A stretch of DNA of 64,000 nt, from assembly GCA_023396415.1 (NCBI GenBank), contig JAEWWJ010000024.1:1-64000 (forward strand), in the 5' to 3' direction. Below the pieces are notes generated by a model that did no database searches, had not been told where the DNA came from, and saw only the letters and a program-made list of their open reading frames with translations. The position numbers were made by a program, and so were the translations under genes. The stretch is from Bacteroidota bacterium. GTDB taxonomy: Bacteria > Bacteroidota > Bacteroidia > Bacteroidales > F082. Positions 54,967 to 63,761 of this stretch are shown in pieces (positions within the stretch are counted from its first letter, which is position 1; every line of letters starts with the position of its first letter).

Positions 54967-55279
54967 TTCAAATTGTTTACATTGTCTCAATTCTGCAAAA
55001 TTAGCCCAAAGCTTCGAGCTACAGCCATTTAAGAAAACTATCTTATCAAGCGACTGGTTTTGCAAAAAAGGATGCAGCTTTTTTTACCAAATGGTGGTTC
55101 AACGATTAGCAAAACCAAATTTTAGATCATTGTAATTCAATTATTTACAAAAATGTGTATTATTCTTTTGTTAAATGTTTAATTGTAAGAAATCTGTTGT
55201 CTTTTCGTTGAATTGAGAGTTAAAAAAAACTGATTGGAAAGAATCGGCCACAAAGCAAGGCTTAATGACTTGAAAAGGG

Positions 55280-55310
55280 TTTGGACAATCCTTCAATTCC
55301 GTTATTTTTG
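55280..55310 (+). promoter_or_regulatory. Promoter of the esterase gene (textbook Bacteroidota pattern)
   Basis: TTTG (55280-55283), exactly 19 bases, TATTTTTG (55303-55310). It lies 35 bases before the ATG. The rest of the 55066-55345 gap shows nothing else. Confidence 0.8.
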
Positions 55311-55345
55311 CGGACCAAATTACAGTTAAAGGTTGAAATCATTTT

Positions 55346-56218
55346 ATGAAAGTTATCAAAAGCAATAAACATACCTTCCCAAAATACGGACACATCCACA
55401 GTATCCATTCGTTTCCATCAAAATATGCCGAAGCGCGGCGCGTTGACATTTGGCTTCCTGAAGATTTTGATGCCCAACAACGCCACGCGGTCTTGTACAT
55501 GCACGATGGTCAAAACCTTTTCAATCCTGCAACAGGTTTTCATGGTCAAATTTGGGCTATTGACGCCGCTTTGCAGCCACTTCTTTACCAAACAAGGGTG
55601 AAACCCACCATCGTTGTTGCCATTTGGAACACCTCTAAACGCTATCAAGAGTACTTGCCCACGCCGGCTTTCGACTTTTTGAATGATGAACTACGTGAAT
55701 ACATCCAAAACGAACATAACAATCCGGAACTTGTGCCTCTAAGTGATGGCTACCTTCAATTTATTGTCAAGGAGCTAAAACCATACATTGATGCACATTA
55801 CCCTACCTTGACCGATGCGGCACATACCGCCATTATGGGCTCGAGTATGGGTGGTCTTATTTCGGCCTACGCCATTGCTAAATATCCACAGATTTTTGGA
55901 AATGCAGGATGTGTTAGCACCCATTGGCCGTTGAGCCTGCATGTGAATGATACCGTTTTTTCACAACCTTTTATGCAGTGGCTTTTTGACCACCTTCCCA
56001 ACCCTAAAAACCACCGGATATATTATGATTTTGGAACAGCCACCATTGATGCATTCTACGAAATTCATCAGCTCACTATGGATCAATTGATGCGAGAAGG
56101 TGGTTATACCGAAGGTGAAAACTGGATTACCGTGAAAGACGAAGGTGCAACACATAGCGAAGAGGCATGGAAAAACCGTGTGCACATGCCCCTTGAATTT
56201 CTGCTGAGGCAAAGTTGA
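55346..56218 (+). CDS. Alpha/beta-hydrolase esterase (esterase D/IroE-like)
   Basis: This protein has 290 residues and no signal. The nucleophile Ser is in GSSMGG, the acid in DFGTATIDAFYE and the His in EGATHSEEAW. The N-terminal strand pattern (RRVDIWLPEDFD, HAVLYMHDGQNLF) matches the putative-esterase (enterochelin esterase-like) family, which includes siderophore and carbohydrate-acyl esterases. It is probably cytoplasmic. It has its own promoter and is not part of the phosphate operon, which starts 270 bases later. Confidence 0.87.
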   Translation: MKVIKSNKHTFPKYGHIHSIHSFPSKYAEARRVDIWLPEDFDAQQRHAVLYMHDGQNLFNPATGFHGQIWAIDAALQPLLYQTRVKPTIVVAIWNTSKRYQEYLPTPAFDFLNDELREYIQNEHNNPELVPLSDGYLQFIVKELKPYIDAHYPTLTDAAHTAIMGSSMGGLISAYAIAKYPQIFGNAGCVSTHWPLSLHVNDTVFSQPFMQWLFDHLPNPKNHRIYYDFGTATIDAFYEIHQLTMDQLMREGGYTEGENWITVKDEGATHSEEAWKNRVHMPLEFLLRQS

Positions 56219-56431
56219 TTCATCCGGTTTTAAGCTCAACTTTTTGAGTCAAAAGCATTGAAATTTCATTTCTATGACTTTACACAGGCTTAACAACAGC
56301 CAACAACAAAACCAAGCATCATTAGATGTTGCTTTACAGTCATATTTTAAAACTCAATATATCAGCACGTTAAATAATTGTTAAACCCAGCTGCAAAAAT
56401 TTGCAGCTGGGTAGCTGACTTTACCTCAAGT

Positions 56432-56462
56432 TTTGATTGTATTGTAAATACCTTTACCTTTG
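56432..56462 (+). promoter_or_regulatory. Promoter of the phosphate/polyphosphate operon
   Basis: TTTG (56432-56435), exactly 19 bases, TACCTTTG (56455-56462), 26 bases before the DUF47 ATG. It lies inside an extended reading frame from 56378, so it rules out that longer start. The gap from 56219 also holds no other gene. Confidence 0.8.
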
Positions 56463-56488
56463 GAGAGGTTTTAAAGAAAGATAATTTT

Positions 56489-57136
56489 ATGTTTACTTTA
56501 CGACATGCCAATAAGTCCATTGAACTGATCGAAAGTTTTATTGATCATATTGACAAAGGGATTCTCATCTTCAAAGAAGGTGTAGGTAATTATTTAGACG
56601 GCAACACCAAAAGTTTTCTCGACAACCTCAACACCCTGTCGTTACTTGAGACAGATGCTGACATTCTCCGGCGAAAAGTTGAAAACATTTTATATACGCA
56701 GTCGTTGATGCCTCAGTTGCGCGGCGACATTATGCGGCTGATGGAAGAATTGGACAACATTATTGATTTGGCAAAAAAAAGTTTGTATCAATTTGATGTC
56801 GAAGTCCCGTTCATCCCCCAGGAGCTACATCAAGATTTAAAAAAACTGGTAGAATTGGCGGTGGCCTCCTGCGAAGCTGTTTTGCCGGCAGCCAGAGCCT
56901 ATTTTAGAGAGCCTGAGGCAGTAAAAGAAAAAATTCATCGCACCTATCTATATGAAAAAGAAACCGATAAGCTGGCTGATGCCATAAAAAGGACGGTTTT
57001 CCATGATATGCCCAACCTCAAGCTGAGTGAGAAATTTCACCTCCGATACTTTACTTTGCACATTGAAACTTTGTCGGATGCTGCCGAAAAAGCTGCCGAT
57101 CTCATTTCGGTAATGGCGATTAAACGAACTATATAA
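56489..57136 (+). CDS. DUF47/PhoU-like Pit accessory protein
   Basis: This 215-residue all-helical protein of the DUF47 family is related in fold to PhoU and often encoded beside PiT permeases, whose flux it is thought to modulate. Visible PhoU-like patterns are EKETDKLADAIKRTVF and LHIETLSDAAEKAADLISVM. ATG 56489 is preferred, since the promoter lies at 56432-56462. It is the first gene of the operon and ends 72 bases before the permease GTG. Confidence 0.92.
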   Translation: MFTLRHANKSIELIESFIDHIDKGILIFKEGVGNYLDGNTKSFLDNLNTLSLLETDADILRRKVENILYTQSLMPQLRGDIMRLMEELDNIIDLAKKSLYQFDVEVPFIPQELHQDLKKLVELAVASCEAVLPAARAYFREPEAVKEKIHRTYLYEKETDKLADAIKRTVFHDMPNLKLSEKFHLRYFTLHIETLSDAAEKAADLISVMAIKRTI

Positions 57137-57152
57137 TTTTCAAACAGCAACC

Positions 57153-57221
57153 ATGAAAAGAGATTATTTCACTCATCAACCCAAAAATAACCAAAGTATT
57201 AAAAACAAGTGTTGTTTCTAA
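57153..57221 (+). other. Short upstream frame overlapping the permease start
   Basis: ATG 57153 opens 22 codons (begins MKRDYFTHQPKNNQ) and stops at 57219-57221, overlapping the GTG start of the permease by 13 bases in another frame. Either it is a translated leader coupled to the permease, or the two frames are one: adding one A to the A run at 57201-57205 would join them with no stop. The sequence cannot decide between these. Confidence 0.4.
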
Positions 57222-58954
57222 TCTACATATCAAGTGGCTTGTTTTTAGGTTGGTCCTTAGGCTCCAATGACGCTGCCAATATTTTTGGTAGTGCTGTAAG
57301 TTCAAAAATGATTCGTTTTCGCCAGGCAGCATTTCTTTCAAGCGTATTTGTGGTTTTAGGTGCTGTTTTTCAGGGCAAAGGCACCACCCAAACCCTCAAT
57401 GCTTTAGGTGCCGTTGATGCCTTGGCCGGTGGATTTACAGTTTCTTTGTGTGCTGCGGCAACCGTTTTTGTTATGACAAAGCGCGGACTGCCGGTTTCAT
57501 CCAGTCAAGCCATCGTGGGAGCCATTATGGGCTGGATTCTTTTCACCGGCAACAACGCAAATGCCGAGGTTTTATATAAAATCGTAATCTCTTGGGTGAG
57601 TGCGCCTCTCTTAGGGCTGCTGTTTTCCGCTCTCCTCTTTCTTTTGCTTCGCAATTTTCTGAAAAAAGCAAAGATACATGTCATTAAGCTCGATGCTTAC
57701 ACCAGAATAGCTTTAATAATCACAGGTGCATTTGCAGCTTATAGCTTGGGGGCCAACAATATCGCCAATGTAATGGCCGTATTTATCAGCTCAGCACCCG
57801 CGATTGAAATTGATTTTGGCATTTTTAGTCTCGATGGCGTTCAAGTGCTACTGCTTTTTGGCGGCATGTCCATTGCGGTTGGCATTTACACTTATGGCGA
57901 AAAAATGATGCGCAGTTTTGGCAATGGTATCTTGTCACTCTCGCCCGAAGCAGCCATCGTTGTTGTTTTATCGCAAGCAATGGTGTTGTTTCTTTTTTCA
58001 TCGAGTCACCTTGCAAACCTATTGCTATCCATGGGTTTACCCGCTTTTCCGCTCGTTCCGGTTTCGAGCACGCAGGTAGTAGTAGGGTCGGTTTTGGGTA
58101 TCGGTTTTGTAAAGGGTTCGCGAGAGATCAATAGTAAATCCCTTGTTTCAATGGCAATGGGTTGGTTAACAACCCCACTTATTGCGGGTTTTTTCGCGTT
58201 TATATCCTTATTTTTTATTCAAAATGTTTTCAACTTGCCAATAGCGAGTAAAGTCATTGATAACCAAGACTTTGAAATGTTTACGCGAAGTGATTTTACC
58301 TCGTCAAAGAAATTGGATTTGGTGATACCCGGCATTTTGTTGGCAGCCACTGCATTGATAACCCTATTGGTTTTTCTTGTTTTTCGGCAACAAAAACTAA
58401 GGCTAAAAGCCGAAAACGACCTTCTATCACAGCAGAATCAACTCTTTCAAGCACAGCGTTCCCTATCGGAAATGGAAATGAAAGCCATTCAATCAAAAAA
58501 TGAAGTGCTTCAAACCCATCTTGAAACTAGAAGAAAAGAGTTTATTGACATGGCTTTTAACCTTACCGAGCAACGAATGTTTCTTGAAGAAATTACTGCC
58601 CGATTGGATGCCATCAACCCATCCGAAGAGCAGGCCGTGGTTAGAAACAACCTCAAAAACACCATTAGCTTTATCAGACAAAAAATGTCGTTTTCGCGAG
58701 AAAAAGAAACCTTTTACGGCGAGGTAGAGCAAGTGCATAAAGATTTCAAAATGAAGCTTGAAGCTGCTTTTCCAAACCTTACCGATCAAGAAAAAAAATT
58801 AGCTACCTTAATTAGACTGAACCTCTCGAACAAAGAAATTGCCACCTTACTCAGCATCTCGCCTAAGAGCGTGGAGGTGTCGCGCTACCGACTGAAAAGA
58901 AAGCTCAAACTGGAGAAAAATGATAATCTTTTACAATTTATCAATACCATTTAA
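57209..58954 (+). CDS. PiT inorganic phosphate permease fused to a LuxR-like DNA-binding domain
   Basis: This protein has 581 residues. Residues 1-345 are a complete PiT (Na+/H+-phosphate) transporter: GSNDAAN at 18-24, GLPVSSSQAIVG at 93-104, the second-half signature GANNIAN at 181-187 and PVSSTQVVVG at 284-293, with about ten helices. After a linker, a further helix (369-393) is followed by a coiled coil (~395-450) and a C-terminal LuxR-type HTH (~521-575: LTDQEKKLATLIRLNLSNKEIATLLSISPKSV), the same end region as Bacteroidota TPR- or Y_Y_Y-type regulators. So it may sense phosphate flux and act on DNA from the membrane; that is inference. No ATG: GTG 57209 or TTG 57212. The fusion is unusual. 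DUF47 precedes it and an OprP-like porin follows. Confidence 0.9.
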   Translation: MLFLIYISSGLFLGWSLGSNDAANIFGSAVSSKMIRFRQAAFLSSVFVVLGAVFQGKGTTQTLNALGAVDALAGGFTVSLCAAATVFVMTKRGLPVSSSQAIVGAIMGWILFTGNNANAEVLYKIVISWVSAPLLGLLFSALLFLLLRNFLKKAKIHVIKLDAYTRIALIITGAFAAYSLGANNIANVMAVFISSAPAIEIDFGIFSLDGVQVLLLFGGMSIAVGIYTYGEKMMRSFGNGILSLSPEAAIVVVLSQAMVLFLFSSSHLANLLLSMGLPAFPLVPVSSTQVVVGSVLGIGFVKGSREINSKSLVSMAMGWLTTPLIAGFFAFISLFFIQNVFNLPIASKVIDNQDFEMFTRSDFTSSKKLDLVIPGILLAATALITLLVFLVFRQQKLRLKAENDLLSQQNQLFQAQRSLSEMEMKAIQSKNEVLQTHLETRRKEFIDMAFNLTEQRMFLEEITARLDAINPSEEQAVVRNNLKNTISFIRQKMSFSREKETFYGEVEQVHKDFKMKLEAAFPNLTDQEKKLATLIRLNLSNKEIATLLSISPKSVEVSRYRLKRKLKLEKNDNLLQFINTI

Positions 58955-58969
58955 TTAAATTTTAAACCT

Positions 58970-60556
58970 ATGAAGAAAATTATTCTGTTAATGGCTGCTT
59001 GGATTGGGCTCGGAACCGCGCTTCTTTTCGGGCAAACGACCCAAATTACCGGCACGGTTACCTCCGATCATGCCGGTGAAGTGTTGGGCGAAACTGTGGT
59101 CAGCCTCAAAGGTACAAACCAGTCAGTGGTAACCAACAAAAATGGAATGTACACCATCACCCTGCAAATTGCCGATGGACAAGTGCTGGTTTTCTCGCAT
59201 CCCGATCACAATGTGCTGGAGATGCCCCTGAACGGCAAAACCACCCTCGATGTAACGCTTAACAGCAATGTACGTTACAACCAATATGGCGTAAAAGTGA
59301 ACCGAAATCCACTTCAAGTGGAAGAACGTAACGGCATTTTGGTGATGCAAAGTCTTAAAGATGACTACCGGATATGGTTCGACTTCCGTGTTCAGGTGGA
59401 TGGTGCCATGTTCTCAAAAGAAACCATGAACCCCATCGGAAACGGGACCTCCATCCGCAGGGCGCGCTTGGCTGCAAAGGTTGAGTTTGCCAAAAACTGG
59501 TATGGCGAAATTGACCTCGATTTCTCTAACTCTGAACTCGAACTCAAAGATGCCTATCTGCAATACGCTTTCAACAATGGTTTGGAGCTGAAAGCCGGTA
59601 ACTTCAAAGAAGGTTTCTCAATGGAATCAACCACCACCTCACGGTACCTCACCTTTATTGAAAGGCCAAGTGTGATTTCAGCTTTTGCTCCCTCACGTCA
59701 TATTGGTGTGGCAGCAATTTACAGCTATAAAGGCCTGTTAGGAGTTGGAGGTATTCATTTCCAAGACATTGGCGGTGTTGAGGAACGTATGTTTTCCAAA
59801 GATAACAACAAAGATTTTGGACAAGATGAAGGTGTTTCTTTCACTGGAAAGTTGGTAGCCATGCCTTTTTACAATGACAAGAACAAAGGCTTGCACATTG
59901 GCGTGGCCGGTTCGTATCGCACACCCAAAACCGATGCCGAAGTGCGCGGAACCATGCGCTATTCCAGCCGCTCGCTCACTTCCATCAACCGCAAAAAATA
60001 TATGGATACCGATCTTATCGGAAACATTAGCTATGCTACCCTCACCGGACTTGAATTGGCTGCCTACAAAAACAACTTCAGATTGCAAGGCGAATATGTA
60101 ATGAACAACGTTCACCGCACACTTGACCTGCCAACAGAAAAATTCGATGGCTTTTATGCCATGGGAACCTATTTGATTTTTGGCGGAAAATACAACTACA
60201 ACACTTCTGAAGGTGAGTTCACTCAAATCACGCGCGGAAAAAAATGGGGCGACTTGGAATTGGCTCTCCGTTACGATTATTTAAGTCTCAACAGCAAGGG
60301 CGATGGTAAAATAATGGGCGGATCGGGCGAAGGATATACCTTGGGCCTCAACTACTACGCTAACAACAACGTGAAAATCATGCTTAACTACGCCTATGTC
60401 AACCACGACCGCTATGCCAACGGAAAAGGCAAATTGTTTGTTGGATACAATGAGGCAGGAAGCCTCACCACCGACCCAAAACAAGTTGTTGATGCTTCGG
60501 GCAAAGCCGGGGAAGATTTCCACATGATAGCTATCCGCTTAGAAGTTGATTTTTAA
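58970..60556 (+). CDS. OprP/OprO-type phosphate porin with N-terminal CarboxypepD_reg-like domain
   Basis: This 528-residue protein has a signal peptide (LLMAAWIGLGTALLFG). Residues ~24-95 are a carboxypeptidase-regulatory-like beta-sandwich (TQITGTVTSDHAGEVLGETVVSLKG). The rest is an outer-membrane barrel of the Porin_O_P type (RRARLAAKVEFAKNWYGEIDLDFSNSELELKDAYLQY), ending in Phe (MIAIRLEVDF). OprP/OprO form trimers selective for phosphate or pyrophosphate. It starts 15 bases after the permease stop, which fits one operon that carries phosphate through both membranes. Confidence 0.88.
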   Translation: MKKIILLMAAWIGLGTALLFGQTTQITGTVTSDHAGEVLGETVVSLKGTNQSVVTNKNGMYTITLQIADGQVLVFSHPDHNVLEMPLNGKTTLDVTLNSNVRYNQYGVKVNRNPLQVEERNGILVMQSLKDDYRIWFDFRVQVDGAMFSKETMNPIGNGTSIRRARLAAKVEFAKNWYGEIDLDFSNSELELKDAYLQYAFNNGLELKAGNFKEGFSMESTTTSRYLTFIERPSVISAFAPSRHIGVAAIYSYKGLLGVGGIHFQDIGGVEERMFSKDNNKDFGQDEGVSFTGKLVAMPFYNDKNKGLHIGVAGSYRTPKTDAEVRGTMRYSSRSLTSINRKKYMDTDLIGNISYATLTGLELAAYKNNFRLQGEYVMNNVHRTLDLPTEKFDGFYAMGTYLIFGGKYNYNTSEGEFTQITRGKKWGDLELALRYDYLSLNSKGDGKIMGGSGEGYTLGLNYYANNNVKIMLNYAYVNHDRYANGKGKLFVGYNEAGSLTTDPKQVVDASGKAGEDFHMIAIRLEVDF

Positions 60557-60581
60557 TCATTTATAAAAAATATTTTTAACA

Positions 60582-63041
60582 ATGAAAACGAAATTATTCA
60601 TTTTTTCAATGCTCTTTCTCGCTTTGCTTTCGGGCTGTGTGAAAGACGAAGTGTACGAAGGAGCACCTTCAATCTCAGAGCTTGCCATCAAACCGCAAGC
60701 ACCTATAACCGACCAAGTTGTGGTTGTTTCAGCCAAAGTAATAGCAATCAGTGGCGTGGGCGATGTAAAACTATACTACAAAGCCGGCTCCGACAGCTTC
60801 ACCGAAGTGGCCATGACACTTGCTTCGGGTTCCTCCAATATTTATAATGGCCAAGTACCCGGCCAAGCCGATGGCGTAACCGTGAACTATTACATCAAAG
60901 CTACCAATAAATCAGGGCTGGCATCAGTGGCTCCCGAGGGTGCTCCTGCCACCACCGCTGCCTATACCATTGGTGCTCCGCTTATTCAAATGAATGAGCT
61001 CTATAGCCGTGGAACGGTTGACGCACCCGATTGGGTTGAGCTTTACAACGCTTCAGATGTGGCTGTTGACATCAGCGGGTATAAAATTTACGACAGTGGC
61101 GGACAAGCAGGTTCTAAACCTAAAAAGGAAATCCCGGCAGGAACGACCATTGCACCCAAAGGATTTTACGTAATTGTAGTTGACGATGGCACCGAAACCG
61201 GTTTTGGCCTGAGCAGCGCCGGCGAGCAAGTGTGGTTTGAAAATGCTGCTGGTAACCTGATTGACAATGTTACTTTCCCCATGTTTGAGCCCACACAATC
61301 CTACGGCAGAGTGCCCGATGGCGGCAATTGGGAAATCCTCAACAGCCCAAGTCCAAATGCACCAAACTCCACCGACATTCCTCTTCCAAACCTCTACATC
61401 AACGAAATATATTCACAAGGAACCGTCGAATCTCCCGACTGGGTTGAGATTTATAACGCCTCGCCTTTTGATGCCGACCTCAGCGGATGGAAAATATATG
61501 ACGGCGGCGGACAAGCAGGATCGAAACCCAAAAAAGATCTTCCTGCCGGAACAATCCTTCCTTCGAAAGGATTCATCGTTATCATCGTTGACGATGAAAC
61601 TGAATCAGGATTTGGCCTCTCGTCAAACGGCGAACAAATTTGGTTGGAAAATCCACAAGGCATTGTAGCCAAAGATGTAACTTTTCCTGCACTCAGCAAT
61701 ACGCAATCATTCGGTTGTTTCCCCGATGGAAGCGACCAACTCCGCATTTTTGAAACCATTACTCCCGGCGCTGCCAATAGCGATGCTGTTCCTGCCGCCA
61801 TCAGAGTTGTCATCAACGAAGTTTACTCACGAGGCACATTAGAAGAACCCGATTGGGTTGAAATTTATAACGATGGCAATGATCCTGTTGATCTTTCTGG
61901 TTGGAAAATCTACGACAGCGGTGGACAGTCGGGAAGCAAACCAAAAATGGAAATTCCGACCGGAACAACCATCGCAGCCAAAGGATTTATTGTTATCACC
62001 GTTGATGATGAAAGTTTAGCAGGCTTTGGACTTTCTTCTAATGGTGAAAAAGTTTGGTTCGAAAACACAACTGCCGTGGTTGATAGTGTCGAGTTTCCCA
62101 TGATGAGCGAAACCCAATCCTATGGCCGTTTTCCCGATGGTTCCAACAACCTCCAATTGTTAGAAACCATTACCAAAGGCGCACCCAACAGCAATGCCAT
62201 GCCCAATGTGGTGGTGGTTATGATGAACGAAGTCTATTCAAGAGGCAGCCTAGAAGAACCCGATTGGGTTGAAATTTATAACGATGGCACCGAAGCTGTT
62301 GACCTGTCAGGATGGAAAATATACGACAGCGGCGGCCAAGCAGGCAGTAAACCGAAAATGGAATTCCCTGCCGGCACAACCATCGCTGCCAAAGGCTTTT
62401 TTGTCATCACCGTTGATGATGAAAGTGCTGCCGGATTTGGTCTCTCATCAGGCGGCGAAAAAGTTTGGTTTGAAAACGCCGCAGGAGTGGTTGTTGATAG
62501 CATTGAGTTTCCCGCATTGGAAACCGGCACTTCCTATGGCAGATATCCCGATGGAAGTACCAACCTGCAAATAATGGCCACCGTAACCAAAGGTGCAGCC
62601 AACTCCAATGCAATCCCCGGCGGTATTGTTGTGGTGATGAATGAAGCCTATTCGCGCGGAACAACCACAGACCCTGATTGGATTGAAATTTACAACGACT
62701 CCAATGTTGACGTTGACCTCACCGGATATAAAATCTACGACAGTGGCGGACTAAACGGCACCAAACCTAAAAAAGAATTCCCCGCCGGAACTATAATCCC
62801 TTCTAAAGGATTTTATGTCATTGTGGTGGACGATGCCGACCCTTCGGGCTTTGGCCTTGGAAGTGGTGGTGATGAAGCATGGCTCGAAAAGCCTGACGGA
62901 ACAGTGATTGATAATGTTGTCATACCTGCGCTGGAGGTAACCCAATCCTATGGCAGAATGCCCGATGGCTCCGAAAACTGGCAAGTCCTCAACACCATCA
63001 CCCGCGGAACCTCTAACAACATTGTAAAACGCAGAAGATAA
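60582..63041 (+). CDS. Lipoprotein with five lamin-tail (LTD) repeats
   Basis: This 819-residue protein has a lipobox LLSGC (Cys19) and a small domain (~25-130) of Ig/FN3-like strands (VKLYYKAGSDSFTEVAM, VNYYIKATNKSG). Five tandem LTD domains of ~136-138 residues each follow, starting at residues ~135, 271, 409, 546 and 684. Each has the core DWVEIYN, (D/A)LSGWKIYD(S/G)GGQ, GF(F/I)VI..DD and SYGR(F/Y)PDG. LTD domains in bacteria sit on secreted or surface proteins; some bind nucleic acid or anchor other domains. It shares an operon with phosphate genes and may capture phosphorylated or nucleic-acid material, but that is speculation. A hairpin without T run separates it from the CYTH gene. Confidence 0.88.
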   Translation: MKTKLFIFSMLFLALLSGCVKDEVYEGAPSISELAIKPQAPITDQVVVVSAKVIAISGVGDVKLYYKAGSDSFTEVAMTLASGSSNIYNGQVPGQADGVTVNYYIKATNKSGLASVAPEGAPATTAAYTIGAPLIQMNELYSRGTVDAPDWVELYNASDVAVDISGYKIYDSGGQAGSKPKKEIPAGTTIAPKGFYVIVVDDGTETGFGLSSAGEQVWFENAAGNLIDNVTFPMFEPTQSYGRVPDGGNWEILNSPSPNAPNSTDIPLPNLYINEIYSQGTVESPDWVEIYNASPFDADLSGWKIYDGGGQAGSKPKKDLPAGTILPSKGFIVIIVDDETESGFGLSSNGEQIWLENPQGIVAKDVTFPALSNTQSFGCFPDGSDQLRIFETITPGAANSDAVPAAIRVVINEVYSRGTLEEPDWVEIYNDGNDPVDLSGWKIYDSGGQSGSKPKMEIPTGTTIAAKGFIVITVDDESLAGFGLSSNGEKVWFENTTAVVDSVEFPMMSETQSYGRFPDGSNNLQLLETITKGAPNSNAMPNVVVVMMNEVYSRGSLEEPDWVEIYNDGTEAVDLSGWKIYDSGGQAGSKPKMEFPAGTTIAAKGFFVITVDDESAAGFGLSSGGEKVWFENAAGVVVDSIEFPALETGTSYGRYPDGSTNLQIMATVTKGAANSNAIPGGIVVVMNEAYSRGTTTDPDWIEIYNDSNVDVDLTGYKIYDSGGLNGTKPKKEFPAGTIIPSKGFYVIVVDDADPSGFGLGSGGDEAWLEKPDGTVIDNVVIPALEVTQSYGRMPDGSENWQVLNTITRGTSNNIVKRRR
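60984..63032 (+). repeat. Five tandem ~410-base repeats encoding LTD domains
   Basis: Units start at 60984, 61392, 61806, 62217 and 62631 (spacing 408, 414, 411, 414). Units 3 and 4 are nearly identical in stretches (for example the codons for EEPDWVEIYNDG), pointing to recent duplication or gene conversion; units 1, 2 and 5 are more diverged. Confidence 0.88.
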
Positions 63042-63053
63042 TCACTAACACAG

Positions 63054-63094
63054 CCTTCACCAAAGCCATAAAATAATCTCAGCTTTGGTGAAGG
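63054..63094 (+). promoter_or_regulatory. Intercistronic hairpin without T run
   Basis: A perfect 13-bp inverted repeat (63054-63066 with 63082-63094) with a 15-base loop lies between the LTD and CYTH-like genes. No T tract follows, so it is probably an mRNA stability or processing element rather than a terminator. Confidence 0.7.
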
Positions 63095-63115
63095 TTAGTT
63101 CTAACATACAAAAAA

Positions 63116-63757
63116 ATGACACAAGAAAAAATGCAAATTGGAGAAATCTCAAAGCCGCGCTTCGAGTTCAGAACGTTTGGACAAAATTTTGATCATGCCC
63201 ATTTCCGCATGGCGCGCCTGTCCGTACCCATCCCCGAAAAGGTTTGGGAGCGCCATTCCGACGAAATTTATATCCTCTCGCGCACCAACAACATCAACAA
63301 CACCAAAATCCGCGATGGAAAAATGGACATCAAAACTTTTGTCCAATCCACCGATGGACTTGAACAATGGAATCCTTTAATGAAAGGTGAATTTCCAATG
63401 CAAAAAGAGGTGTTGATGAATGAGGTTTTTCCAGCCTTCATGGTTCAGATGCCCGAAATTACTACCGAAACTGTTAGTTATGAAGCATTTATCACGATGA
63501 TTCAAAACCACCCCGATCTTGCTGCTGTGAAAGTGCACAAAAAAAGATGGGGGTATATGGTCAACAACACCATTTGCGAAGTTGGCGAGGTGCTGGTGAA
63601 CGGAGCAAAAATCATCACCATTAATTCCGAATCAACAGAAACGGAGGACATTCTCAAAACCATCAAAGAGGTTGGCCTCGAAGGTGTTGAAAACATCAAC
63701 TATCTGCAAGCCATCAAAAGAGTGATCGGAATGATTGACAAACCTTTAGCAAACTAA
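63116..63757 (+). CDS. CYTH-superfamily-like protein
   Basis: This 213-residue protein starts RFEFRTFGQNF. A charged strand (TKIRDGKMDIKTFV) and a C-terminal pattern (NNTICEVGEVLVNGAKIITINSEST, then NYLQAIKRVIGM) match the beta-tunnel fold of CYTH/VTC-type proteins, which bind triphosphate with Arg, Lys and Glu side chains. The classical ExExK at the very start is not clean (EFR), so it may be a diverged or regulatory member. CYTH relatives include tripolyphosphatases, thiamine triphosphatase, class IV adenylate cyclase and the VTC polyphosphate polymerase. It lies between a surface lipoprotein and a standard CYTH gene in the phosphate operon. Confidence 0.65.
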   Translation: MTQEKMQIGEISKPRFEFRTFGQNFDHAHFRMARLSVPIPEKVWERHSDEIYILSRTNNINNTKIRDGKMDIKTFVQSTDGLEQWNPLMKGEFPMQKEVLMNEVFPAFMVQMPEITTETVSYEAFITMIQNHPDLAAVKVHKKRWGYMVNNTICEVGEVLVNGAKIITINSESTETEDILKTIKEVGLEGVENINYLQAIKRVIGMIDKPLAN

Positions 63758-63761
63758 CACC

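Noticed and set aside
60984..63032. CRISPR-like or satellite array because of regular ~410-base spacing
   Set aside because: The units are coding LTD domains with unit length far beyond CRISPR repeats and no spacers.
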